Below, piece by piece: positions 1 through 6,939 of a stretch of 11,912 nucleotides of DNA. The stretch comes from an uncultured Candidatus Saccharibacteria bacterium (GTDB lineage: Bacteria > Patescibacteriota > Saccharimonadia > Saccharimonadales > Saccharimonadaceae), in NCBI GenBank assembly GCA_948511255.1, contig CAOQNC010000014.1:1-11912 (forward strand), in the 5' to 3' direction. Positions within the stretch are counted from its first letter, which is position 1, and every line of letters starts with the position of its first letter. The notes below the pieces were generated by a model. It made no database searches. It was not told where the DNA came from and was given only the letters and a program-made list of their open reading frames with translations. A program made the translations under genes and the position numbers.

Positions 1-435
1 GTCGAAATCCAAGCCCTTGTCACCCCCTCAAACTTCGGCTATCCGAAGCGCACCGCCTCCGGCTGCGACCTGAACCGTCTCAACCTTCTCATTGCCGTCC
101 TCGAGCGCCGCACGAAGCTCAAACTCTCTGACCAAGACATCTTCGTCAACGTCGTTGGCGGCTTGAAGCTCCAAGATTCCGCTGCTGACCTCGCTATCTG
201 CCTTGCCATCGCCAGCGCCGTCGCCGGCCGCAAACTTTCCGAAGAATATGTCGTGTTCGGAGAAGTCGGTCTCGGCGGCGAGATTCGCTCCGCTTTCCGC
301 CCCGACCAGCGTATCTCTGAAGCGAAGAAACTCGGCTTCACTCGCGCCATCGCCCCCGCCACGATTAAAGACAAGTTCGTCATCCCCGTCCGTGACCTCC
401 GCGACACGCTAATTAAATACGTCAACGAGAAATAA
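1..435 (+). CDS. radA: RadA/Sms DNA repair ATPase, C-terminal part (5' end outside window)
   Basis: The frame is open from the first base and ends with TAA at 433-435, giving about 144 residues. These match the C-terminal Lon-protease-like domain of RadA: an early 'PSNFGYPKRTASG' segment, then 'LSDQDIFVNVVGG', 'DSAADLA' and 'VFGEVGLGGEIR'. RadA is a RecA-like, DnaB-like ATPase that helps branch migration and processing of recombination intermediates in the cytoplasm. The DSAADLA stretch lies where true Lon proteases carry their catalytic serine; RadA is known to lack protease activity there. The zinc finger, Walker motifs and KNRFG motif would lie upstream, off the window. ruvC starts at the base after the stop codon, so the two are very probably co-transcribed and translationally coupled, which fits a shared role in recombination. 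Confidence 0.93.
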   Translation, partial: VEIQALVTPSNFGYPKRTASGCDLNRLNLLIAVLERRTKLKLSDQDIFVNVVGGLKLQDSAADLAICLAIASAVAGRKLSEEYVVFGEVGLGGEIRSAFRPDQRISEAKKLGFTRAIAPATIKDKFVIPVRDLRDTLIKYVNEK

Positions 436-903
436 ATGCGCATCCTAGGCATCGACCCTGGCACCGGCATCTGCGGCTTCGGCGTCATCGAAGGCACAAC
501 CGCCCTCGATTACGGCGTCATCGCCACTCCTCCGCATACTCCGCTCCCCGACCGCCTCGAAGACATCTATAACTCTCTCCACGAAATCATCGACCAGAAC
601 CATCCTGACGTTATGTCGATCGAGAAACTCTTCTTCAAACAAAATATCACGACCGGTATCTCTGTCGCTGAAGCCCGCGGCGTCTGCCTCCTTGTCGCGA
701 AACAATATAATCTCCCAATTTTTGAATACAGTCCGAACCAAATCAAAAAAGCCATCTGCGGCTACGGCCAAGCCCATAAACCTCAAATCCAAGAAATGGT
801 GCGCCTCCATCTCCATCTCGAGCAAGTCCCGAAGCCCGACGACGCCGCCGACGCCCTCGCCGCTGCCATTGTCCATTCTTTCGTCGCCAAAACTTCCACC
901 TAG
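436..903 (+). CDS. ruvC: RuvC Holliday-junction resolvase
   Basis: This 155-residue protein is full length for RuvC. It is a cytoplasmic dimeric nuclease that nicks Holliday junctions symmetrically, normally on RuvAB-bound junctions. The RNase H-like catalytic set is visible: Asp7 in 'ILGIDPGTG', Glu63 in 'SIEKLFF', and Asp136 and Asp139 in 'KPDDAADALAAAI'. The 'CGYGQAHKPQ' segment matches the conserved 'GxGxAxKxQ' region. The ATG directly follows the radA stop with no gap and no separate Shine-Dalgarno sequence, so translation probably depends on radA. The gene ends with TAG and is followed by 115 bases without an obvious terminator hairpin before the next start. Confidence 0.96.
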   Translation: MRILGIDPGTGICGFGVIEGTTALDYGVIATPPHTPLPDRLEDIYNSLHEIIDQNHPDVMSIEKLFFKQNITTGISVAEARGVCLLVAKQYNLPIFEYSPNQIKKAICGYGQAHKPQIQEMVRLHLHLEQVPKPDDAADALAAAIVHSFVAKTST

Positions 904-967
904 GTCACGACCCAGCTTCAAAACTTTCACCTAAAACTATTGTCGCGGCGCAAAACAACTTAATAAC

Positions 968-996
968 TCGCCAAAAGTCATAACTTATGCTACAAT
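968..996 (+). promoter_or_regulatory. Extended -10 promoter for the membrane protein-ruvA unit
   Basis: A TACAAT -10 box at 991-996 is preceded by TG one base upstream (extended -10) and, with a 17-base spacer, by a weak -35 TCGCCA at 968-973. The sequence after the -10 (AGTAG) resembles that after the other + strand promoters in this window. Transcription would start near 1003, leaving a leader of only about 16 bases with the ribosome site AAGGAG before the ATG at 1019. Confidence 0.7.
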
Positions 997-1018
997 AGTA
1001 GCAACACAAGGAGTTATT

Positions 1019-1606
1019 ATGTTCAAAAAACTTATCTTTACTATTTCGGTGGGCATGGTGGGCATTTTCACTCTTATTTCTATGCCAAATAGCACTTACG
1101 CTACTGGCGACATCATCACCGACACCATCGAGGAGCCGACTATCAGTTCCGAAGAAGCTCTCGCAACCGCCGAGACTTTCGACACTACAACCTCCGAGAC
1201 CGTGCCTGCTGATGAAACCCCGCTCCCAGACGAAGCCGCACCTAGCGACGAAATCGAATCTACTGGCGAAGTTATCCCGGCCACAGACAGCACGACAGAA
1301 AACGCCGAAAGAACCGTCATGAGCCGATTCGACGCCATCGTCACTTCCGCCTTAACATTTATCGAAGAGCAATTCGGCGTCACCATCAACCGCGAGACGG
1401 TGCCACTCATCCTTTCTGCCGCCGCCCTCATTCTGACCGTCCTGCTCATCATTATCATTAACCTCATCGCACACAAAAAATCTCGCAACATTATCGAAAA
1501 ATCCGACCGCCAAGAACTAGCTGCCGGTCTCAACGCCAATAGTTTCGGCGAGCTAAATAATCGTCCGGACCTCGCAAGTGGGCTAAACGAGTTCCGTGAC
1601 CTATGA
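1019..1606 (+). CDS. Unrecognised single-pass membrane protein encoded with ruvA
   Basis: This 195-residue protein is not one I recognise. The N-terminus has two lysines, a hydrophobic stretch at residues 5-22 and a possible signal-peptidase site after 'NSTYA' (residue 28). Residues 30-100 are low-complexity and rich in Glu, Asp, Thr and Ser. A strong membrane segment spans about 128-151 ('LILSAAALILTVLLIIIINL'), followed by 'AHKK' and a polar tail. By the positive-inside rule the acidic region would lie outside and the tail of about 44 residues inside. The tail contains a short repeat: 'DRQELAAGLN' (163-172) and 'NRPDLASGLN' (181-190). AAGGAG at about 1008-1013 supports the start. Its stop overlaps the ruvA ATG in an ATGA junction, so the two are translationally coupled, an odd partner for a DNA-repair subunit. 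No function can be assigned. Confidence 0.8.
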   Translation: MFKKLIFTISVGMVGIFTLISMPNSTYATGDIITDTIEEPTISSEEALATAETFDTTTSETVPADETPLPDEAAPSDEIESTGEVIPATDSTTENAERTVMSRFDAIVTSALTFIEEQFGVTINRETVPLILSAAALILTVLLIIIINLIAHKKSRNIIEKSDRQELAAGLNANSFGELNNRPDLASGLNEFRDL

Positions 1607-2187
1607 TTGCGCACCTCTTTGGCACCATCACCGAAAAGCTCCCCGCCTCCGTCATTATTGACGTCCATGGCGTCGGCTACGAACTAATCCTCTCCGCTCC
1701 CGATGCCGAGCGCATCAATCTCGGCGACGAAGTTAAGTTCTATACTTTCCACTCCCTCCGCGAAAACGCCGAAGACCTCTATGGCTTCACCAGCCTCGCC
1801 GCTAAAAAACTTTTTGAAATGCTTATCTCCGTAAACGGTATCGGTCCAAAAGCCGCCATCAGCATCCTCAGTCTCGGCACTCCCGAAGAAGTCAGAAATG
1901 CCATCGCCAATACCGATGCCGCTTTCATTTCCAAAGCCGCTGGCGTTGGCAAAAAGTCCGCCGAACGCGTCATCGTCGACCTCCGCGACAAAGTCGGCCT
2001 CCCTAGCCATTACGGCGCCACCGAAACCAAGTTCACCCTCGCCCCTGAAAAAGGCCCCGCTGACGAAGCCCTCGATGCCCTCATCGCCCTCGGCTTCCCG
2101 CTCAAAGAAGCCTCTGCCGCTCTCGCTGAAGTCGACCCGAGCCTCCCCGTCGAAGAGCGCATCCGCCTCGCCCTCAAGCAGAAATAA
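1603..2187 (+). CDS. ruvA: RuvA Holliday-junction branch-migration subunit
   Basis: This 194-residue protein is the normal length for RuvA, which forms tetramers that hold Holliday junctions in a square-planar form and load the RuvB helicase. Three domains are visible: an OB-fold at residues 1-63 ('MIAHLFGTI', 'VHGVGYEL'), a middle domain with two helix-hairpin-helix motifs ('VNGIGPKAA' at 77-85 and 'AAGVGKKSAERV' at 112-123), and after a linker a C-terminal helical domain from about 152 ('DEALDALIALGF') that contacts RuvB in the family. The ATG at 1603 overlaps the upstream TGA. RuvB, often the next gene, does not follow; a terminator does. Leucine codons are 20 CTC of 23 with no CTG, a useful baseline for native codon use here. 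Confidence 0.96.
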   Translation: MIAHLFGTITEKLPASVIIDVHGVGYELILSAPDAERINLGDEVKFYTFHSLRENAEDLYGFTSLAAKKLFEMLISVNGIGPKAAISILSLGTPEEVRNAIANTDAAFISKAAGVGKKSAERVIVDLRDKVGLPSHYGATETKFTLAPEKGPADEALDALIALGFPLKEASAALAEVDPSLPVEERIRLALKQK

Positions 2188-2222
2188 CTCCAAACAACGA
2201 CCCGCCATCTACAAAAACGCAT

Positions 2223-2264
2223 AAAAAGAGCCGCCTGCCATGAGACAGACGGCCTTTGTTTTAC
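2223..2264. terminator. Bidirectional terminator between ruvA and the surface-protein gene
   Basis: An imperfect hairpin (arms at about 2225-2237 and 2246-2257, core GCCGCCTG against CAGACGGC with one mismatch) is flanked by an A-run on the left and TTTGTTTT on the right. On the - strand the left A-run becomes a T5 tract. It lies 36 bases after the ruvA stop and about 50 beyond the stop of the converging gene, so it can serve both. Confidence 0.8.
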
Positions 2265-2311
2265 CCAATTTCACGCCAACCGACATAAAATCAAGCTAAA
2301 GTTCCTTGGCG

Positions 2312-5300
2312 TCACCGCGCCAAATCTAAATCATTCAAGAGGTTCATCAAAATCTGCGCGACCTGCGCTCGGGTTGCCTGACCTTTCGGGTCAATCCGAC
2401 CGTCGCCAAAACCATTGACGACGCCATTTTCGACCGCCCAGGCCATCGCTTCCTGCGCATAGCCGCTCACCTGACCAGCGTCCGTAAAGCCAGTCAAAGT
2501 CCCAGCCGCCGTCGGCGAACCATAGTAACGCCAAAACATCACGACCAACTGTTCTCTGGTGATGTCGCCGTTCGGGTTCGACCCGTCGCTGATACCGTTC
2601 TCGACCGCCCACTCGACGCTCTTCGCATACCAAGTCTCGCCGCCAGTCGTGTCGGCTCCGGCAAACCTCGCCAAAACCGTCATCAACATTCCGCGCGTCA
2701 TTGCCGCATCTGGCGAGAAAGTCATTGCCGAAGTTCCAACAAGCAGTCCTCGAGCCGATGCGAACGCCACAGCGTCCGCCGCCCAGTTTCCGGCCGGAAC
2801 ATCCGTAAACACCTTGCTATTATCGACAAGAACTACCGTCGCGCCATCCGGCAGGGAAGCAATCACGCCCTCCGCCGTCACAACCGAAGTTTTCACGACG
2901 TTCGTCGAAGCGTCTGTCCCGACCAGCATCGCCACGGTCCCCGGCGTCGTCGAAACAGCCGGAATCATAACCTGAACTTCTTCAGTCGAGCCAGTCCGCA
3001 CCGTAATCGGCATCGTATCCGGTATATTCCGCACTACGCGCACCGCCTCGACCGGCAACCGAACCGCTTCGCCCTGCTGCCGAGCCGCCTGGATCGCTTC
3101 CGCCGACAATCGCACTTCAGTTTTCACGGCACCATTCACCATGGTTTCCACGGTGACAGCCGTGCCATCTTTCTGCGTCGTGACGACCGTTTTCGAGCCA
3201 TCCGGCCTCGTCGTCGTTTCGATCTTTACGCCAGTCTTCGGGTCAGTCGTCACCGTAGTCGTCGGCTTATTGGTCGGAGTCGTAGTTGACGACCCGCCGC
3301 CAGGATTCGGCCGGCTCGTGTTCCCAGAACCGCCAGGATTACTCGGATTCCCGGTATTGCCACCAGTCGCCGGAATCGTTTCGGTCTGCTTATAACCGCA
3401 GACCACACAATCCCGATGTCGGCTACCTGCTACCGTCGCGGTCGCCGCCGTATCGACAACCCACGCGCCGTAATCATGCGCCGCGTAGCCATCTTTTTCG
3501 GCATTAACTGTCACATAGCACTCAGCAACTTGACACTCGTGCCAGTGCGCATCCTCGTCGTTCATCCAACCAGTAGCCCAATCATGCTCATGCTTCGCCG
3601 GGATTTCTTCCGTCACGGTATAGCCACAAATCTCGCAGGTTCGAGTCTTCTCGCCAGGAGCGGACGCAGTCGCCGGGATGGTAATCACCCAGCCATTCTC
3701 TCCGGGATTAACCCCGTCGATAGCAGTCCAAGTGTGGGCGGCGTAATCATACAATTCCTGACAGCCGTCTTCCAAGCACGCGTGCCAATGATAGTCGGAC
3801 CCATAGGACCAATTTTCCGCCGGCTTGTCGTGGTCATGCGAGTCGCCGGGAACATATCCCGTAGCCGGGATTTCCTCAGTCTGCTTGTAACCGCACTCGC
3901 AAATACGTTCCCGCAAGCCAGCACTATCAATGCCAGGCTCGGTCACGACCCGCCAATCGCCGTAAACATGAACAGCATAACCGTTCTTCTCGGCATTATC
4001 GGCAACATCACAACCTTCCGCAAGGCATTCGTGCCAATGCGCATTCTTATCGCTCGTCCACCCGGCAGCCCAATCATGCTCATGCTTCGCCGGCGGATTA
4101 GGATCAACCGGCGGGTCAACGGGCGGGTTAGGGTCAATTGGAGGGTCAACCGTCGAACCAGGCGTCCGGTCAAACGGCTCGCCGCAAACATCGCAGTTAC
4201 CTTCCGCGTCCTTCTCCCCGAGATGCTCGCCCTTACCGACGCAAGTCATCGTATCATCGGTATCCGGCAAGGGAACGAACGGGTCAGTTTGATTGTAGTA
4301 GACTTGCCCAGCCTCCGTAACAGCATCCATCCACTTCTTTGATTGCTGCTGCGCAGTCGGTATTGCCGCCACTAACGCTTTCCATCGTGCCTCAGTCCCA
4401 CCAAAGTTGATAAAACTTACACCGTAACTGCTCATAAACGGATCCGTCACGCCAGCCACAGTGATACATTCCAACGTACTCGGCATATAAATATACTGAA
4501 TCAGTTTACAGGACTGGAACATTCCCGGAGGCAGTTCTGTCATGCCTTCTGGTAGCGAGATCAGATTAATCCTCTGACATTCAGTAAATGTGTTCGGGCC
4601 AATTTGAATGTTGTCATTTGGCATGAACCTAACTTGAAACAGGTTAGTGCAGCCAGAAAACACCGCACCACCGACGCCACCAAGCGATCTTACGCTGCTC
4701 GGAATGTCAACGTAATTCAAAGCCGTACAACCGTAAAAGGCTTTCTGGCCGATAGTCTCGACGCCATTACCGATGTCAAGCGTTGTCAAATTGGGACACC
4801 AATAAAATGCGCTGTCGCCAATAGTTTTTACATTACCAGGGATAGACACCCCAACCAGTCCGGTCTTATAGAACGCATAAGCACCGACACTTGTGACGGT
4901 CGTCGAAATAGTCACGCTGTTCAGGTTCGTATAGGCAGTCTCAAGACCACGAAACGCGTTATCGCCGATGCTGGTGATACCTTCGCCAACTTCTACAGAG
5001 TAGATCTGGTCACGGTAGTCATACCAGCCAGGTCGCGTATCATTCAGGTCATAATTCGGCATCGCGCCGGAACCCGTAATAGTCAGAACGCCATTGCTAT
5101 TTAGCTCCCAGCTCAGGCTCCCCTCGGTGCCACTATGGTCAACTTTTACTTCAACGTCGTCCGACGGATCAGTATACCCCTTCGGGTAGCTGGTCACCAT
5201 ATAGGTAATCTCACGCATCAGATCGGCCTTGCTAATGACCCGCCCCCAGTGCACGCCGCCGTTGTAGTTGCCTTCAACGACGATAATGGCGTTGTCGGTC

Positions 5301-6067
5301 TTCTTCAGCACCGTCACAGAATGCGTGCCACTGTCTACTCGCAGGAAATCGCCTACATGGATGTCTTCCCAATCAAAACCGCCTCTGTCATAGACATAAA
5401 TCGGCAAGCCAGGATAGGTCAGATCGTGGAACTTAAAACTTAACGCTGCACATCCCACACCCACAGCGTAAGCGCCATGAATCGTGCCACCCTGGAAACG
5501 GTAATATTTGCCCAGCTTACCATTATCGCCATAAGGCTCATAGTTCGTCCAGGTCATACCTTCCGGATATTCGCTCATCAAGGCCATCATCGCCGTGTAG
5601 GCTTCCTCGTAAGACGGAAGGCTAACTCTCGCCGGCGCCCTGCGCCGGGTTGACGTAGTATCAATCCCGAGGGCCTCAGGCGGCGCTTCGTCGACCGGCA
5701 TTTCCACCGGCACCGGTTCCGCATAGCCATCCATCCAGACGTACACGGTCACCGTTTCAACAGCGGCGCCTCCTTCGTCCACTTCGAGCGCTTCCTGCTC
5801 TTCCAACTCTGCTTCATCAGCATCTTCCGACTCGGCTTTCTCAGCCACGCCAGTTTCCGCCGCCTCAGTTTCGTCGAAATCGCCAATATCGCCTTCCAGA
5901 GCTTCGCTCGTATCCGTCAGTTCAGGATTCTCCGCCGCTTCGACTTCAGTCGTCGCAGCAGACTCCTCAGGCAACTCCGTCTCCGCGGCCATCGCCACAC
6001 CGCTCATCGAGAACAGCATCACGATCGCCAGCAGCCACGAAACCGCCCGCTTGGTACATTTGCGCAT
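2312..6067 (-). CDS. Large secreted surface protein: peptidase-like domain, BspA leucine-rich repeats, Cys/His repeats, three SLH domains
   Basis: A 1251-residue protein. Signal peptide 1-28 (ending 'SGVAMA'); acidic linker to about 130; residues 150-298 resemble an NlpC/P60- or CHAP-like cysteine peptidase module, with candidate catalytic Cys206 ('GVGCAALSF'), His249 ('GTHSVTV') and Asn267 ('VEGNYNGGVHWGR'). Residues 313-535 are BspA-type leucine-rich repeats ('SIGDNAF', 'TIGDSAFYWC', 'TIGQKAFYGC'). A tandem 'DPPxDPNPPx' linker (641-660) precedes three Cys/His repeats (661-902), a Thr-rich segment, and three SLH domains (about 1087-1240) that in the family bind pyruvylated wall polysaccharide. 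It is probably exported, wall-anchored and involved in adhesion or wall remodelling; function is inferred from domains. AAGGAGG lies 4 bases before the ATG, a stronger ribosome site than in nearby housekeeping genes. The layout is typical of gut Firmicutes, suggesting transfer. Confidence 0.9.
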   Translation of the reverse strand: MRKCTKRAVSWLLAIVMLFSMSGVAMAAETELPEESAATTEVEAAENPELTDTSEALEGDIGDFDETEAAETGVAEKAESEDADEAELEEQEALEVDEGGAAVETVTVYVWMDGYAEPVPVEMPVDEAPPEALGIDTTSTRRRAPARVSLPSYEEAYTAMMALMSEYPEGMTWTNYEPYGDNGKLGKYYRFQGGTIHGAYAVGVGCAALSFKFHDLTYPGLPIYVYDRGGFDWEDIHVGDFLRVDSGTHSVTVLKKTDNAIIVVEGNYNGGVHWGRVISKADLMREITYMVTSYPKGYTDPSDDVEVKVDHSGTEGSLSWELNSNGVLTITGSGAMPNYDLNDTRPGWYDYRDQIYSVEVGEGITSIGDNAFRGLETAYTNLNSVTISTTVTSVGAYAFYKTGLVGVSIPGNVKTIGDSAFYWCPNLTTLDIGNGVETIGQKAFYGCTALNYVDIPSSVRSLGGVGGAVFSGCTNLFQVRFMPNDNIQIGPNTFTECQRINLISLPEGMTELPPGMFQSCKLIQYIYMPSTLECITVAGVTDPFMSSYGVSFINFGGTEARWKALVAAIPTAQQQSKKWMDAVTEAGQVYYNQTDPFVPLPDTDDTMTCVGKGEHLGEKDAEGNCDVCGEPFDRTPGSTVDPPIDPNPPVDPPVDPNPPAKHEHDWAAGWTSDKNAHWHECLAEGCDVADNAEKNGYAVHVYGDWRVVTEPGIDSAGLRERICECGYKQTEEIPATGYVPGDSHDHDKPAENWSYGSDYHWHACLEDGCQELYDYAAHTWTAIDGVNPGENGWVITIPATASAPGEKTRTCEICGYTVTEEIPAKHEHDWATGWMNDEDAHWHECQVAECYVTVNAEKDGYAAHDYGAWVVDTAATATVAGSRHRDCVVCGYKQTETIPATGGNTGNPSNPGGSGNTSRPNPGGGSSTTTPTNKPTTTVTTDPKTGVKIETTTRPDGSKTVVTTQKDGTAVTVETMVNGAVKTEVRLSAEAIQAARQQGEAVRLPVEAVRVVRNIPDTMPITVRTGSTEEVQVMIPAVSTTPGTVAMLVGTDASTNVVKTSVVTAEGVIASLPDGATVVLVDNSKVFTDVPAGNWAADAVAFASARGLLVGTSAMTFSPDAAMTRGMLMTVLARFAGADTTGGETWYAKSVEWAVENGISDGSNPNGDITREQLVVMFWRYYGSPTAAGTLTGFTDAGQVSGYAQEAMAWAVENGVVNGFGDGRIDPKGQATRAQVAQILMNLLNDLDLAR
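2348..2809 (-). other. Three SLH (S-layer homology) domains
   Basis: Residues about 1087-1240 of the surface protein hold three SLH units. They begin 'VFTDVPAGNWAADAV', 'TWYAKSVEWAVENGI' and 'GFTDAGQVSGYAQEA', each followed by a 'G...G' turn and a 'TREQ/TRAQ/TRGM' motif ('AAMTRGML', 'DITREQLV', 'QATRAQVA'). The third still carries 'GDGRIDPKGQATRAQ'. In known SLH proteins, TRAE-like motifs contact the ketal-pyruvylated secondary wall polymer of Gram-positive cell walls. Confidence 0.9.
3362..4087 (-). repeat. Three tandem Cys/His-rich protein repeats of about 80 residues
   Basis: Residues 661-738, 740-824 and 825-902 share the pattern 'HDWAxGW...AHWHEC....C' followed about 40 residues later by 'C.(I/V)CGY(K)QTE.IPATG'. 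Each carries two Cys pairs plus a His cluster, able in principle to bind a metal or form disulphides outside the cell. The repeats are also similar at DNA level: 27 identical bases occur at 3575-3601 and 4067-4093, implying recent duplication. A shorter related element with 'CDVCGEPFD' precedes them at residues 609-634. Confidence 0.8.
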
Positions 6068-6095
6068 AAAACCTCCTTATTAACGTGCGTCCAGC

Positions 6096-6143
6096 CGGTC
6101 CGATTACACGACCGCCCAGACTGGGTTTCGACCCCGCAGGGTC
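6096..6143 (-). promoter_or_regulatory. Three tandem hairpins in the leader of the surface-protein mRNA
   Basis: The - strand leader (start near 6187, ATG at 6067) contains three adjacent inverted repeats. They are GACCC-tetraloop-GGGTC (6130-6143), CCCAG-CTGGG around one base (6115-6125), and CGGTC with GACCG and a 9-base loop (6096-6114). Alternative pairings overlap, so two exclusive folds are possible. The last hairpin ends 18 bases before the AAGGAGG site. It does not match any riboswitch consensus I know. Confidence 0.5.
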
Positions 6144-6193
6144 CCTACAAAGTCAAAAATCGCCTCCTGACATTTTGTATTGTAATCTCAACT

Positions 6194-6222
6194 ATTATAA
6201 CTCATTTCGCCGCCAAAGTCGA
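6194..6222 (-). promoter_or_regulatory. Promoter of the surface-protein gene
   Basis: Read on the - strand there is a perfect TATAAT -10 (6199-6194) and TCGACT -35 (6222-6217) with a 17-base spacer. The start would fall near 6187, giving a leader of about 120 bases. It lies back to back with the outer rplS promoter: the two -35 boxes are separated by only 19 bases. Confidence 0.75.
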
Positions 6223-6241
6223 GCAAAACCGCTTTCCTCTA

Positions 6242-6270
6242 TTGACTTTTTAAGCAATCTGTGATACAAT
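6242..6270 (+). promoter_or_regulatory. Outer rplS promoter P1
   Basis: TTGACT at 6242-6247, a 17-base spacer ending in TGTGA (extended -10 TG), and TACAAT at 6265-6270 form a near-consensus sigma-70 promoter. It would give rplS a leader of about 140 bases (6277-6417), which is pyrimidine-rich and shows no convincing hairpin or small reading frame. Confidence 0.85.
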
Positions 6271-6359
6271 AGAAGGATAGACCCTCTCTTTTTTACCTCG
6301 ATCCCGCACACAAGCCCAGAGAACTCCCTTTCCGCCGCCTACAAACCTAGAAATCCCTC

Positions 6360-6388
6360 TTCTCAAATCCAAGAAAGTATGATAAAAT
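6360..6388 (+). promoter_or_regulatory. Inner rplS promoter P2
   Basis: TAAAAT at 6383-6388 with an extended TG and the trailing AGTAGAAG motif matches the other promoters here. The -35 at 6360-6365 (TTCTCA) is poor, so this is an extended -10 promoter. A start near 6395 would leave a short leader with AAAGG at 6406-6410 ahead of the rplS ATG. Confidence 0.65.
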
Positions 6389-6417
6389 AGTAGAAGTTGT
6401 AATATAAAGGTTAAATT

Positions 6418-6924
6418 ATGAGTTTTACAGATTTGAAAAAAATCGGCGATGCCCAGAAAAAACCGGCCGTCGTCGACGTTCGCTCGGGCGATACCGTCCG
6501 CGTCACCCAGAAAATTAAAGAAGGCGAGAAGTTCCGTTCGCAGGTCTTTGAAGGCGTCGTTATTCGCACCGACCGCAAAGATTCTCACACCGCCCGCATC
6601 ACCGTCCGCAAGGTCGCTTCTGGCGTCGGCGTCGAGAAATCCTTCTTAATTCACAACCCGCTCGTCGAGAAAATCGAGATTGTTCACCGCGCGAAAGTTC
6701 GCCGCAAGAACCTCTCCTTCCTCCGCGAACGCTCCGGCAAATCCGCTCGCTTGGCTAACAAAGCCTTCGATCGCGTCGCCGTCAACACTTTAGCCGAAGT
6801 CAAGGCTGATGCCGAACAGGCCACCGAAGCCGTCGAAACTAAAGCCGAAGCCGCCGCTGAGAAAGTCGAAGCTGCTGCCGAGAAAGTCGCTGCAGACGTC
6901 AAAGCCGAAGAAAACAAAGCATGA
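6418..6924 (+). CDS. rplS: Ribosomal protein L19 with C-terminal Ala/Glu/Lys extension
   Basis: Residues 1 to about 112 are a complete bacterial L19 ('VRSGDTVRVTQKIKEGEKFR', 'FEGVVI', 'ITVRKVASGVGVEKSF', 'HNPLVEKIEIVHRAKVRRKN'), a large-subunit protein lying near the interface with the 30S subunit. The protein is 168 residues where about 115 is usual. The extra tail (about 113-168) is rich in Ala, Glu, Lys and Val, with 11-residue-like repetition ('AAAEKVEAAAEKVAADVKAE'), and probably forms an extended helix. The start at 6418 is supported by AAAGG 7 bases upstream and by alignment of the first residues with the family. Two tandem promoters fit the need for strong expression. The RNase HII gene follows 15 bases after the stop. 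Confidence 0.94.
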   Translation: MSFTDLKKIGDAQKKPAVVDVRSGDTVRVTQKIKEGEKFRSQVFEGVVIRTDRKDSHTARITVRKVASGVGVEKSFLIHNPLVEKIEIVHRAKVRRKNLSFLRERSGKSARLANKAFDRVAVNTLAEVKADAEQATEAVETKAEAAAEKVEAAAEKVAADVKAEENKA

Positions 6925-6939
6925 TCTGTAAACTCATAA

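Noticed and set aside
1604..1606. Possible TGA-as-glycine code, as in some CPR lineages
   Set aside because: TGA acts as a sensible stop at 1604 (ATGA overlap), 2312 and 6922, and no reading frame needs TGA read through. Standard code fits.
3416..4342. A 308-codon open frame on the + strand inside the surface-protein gene
   Set aside because: It is antisense to the repeat region of a convincing multi-domain protein. Its sequence is Arg/Ile-rich with no domain, and it has no ribosome site, so it is a by-product of composition.
6123..6134. A tRNA T-arm-like GGGTTTCGACCC on the + strand
   Set aside because: No acceptor, anticodon or D stem fits around it at the right distances. The bases are better explained as part of the tandem hairpins on the - strand leader.
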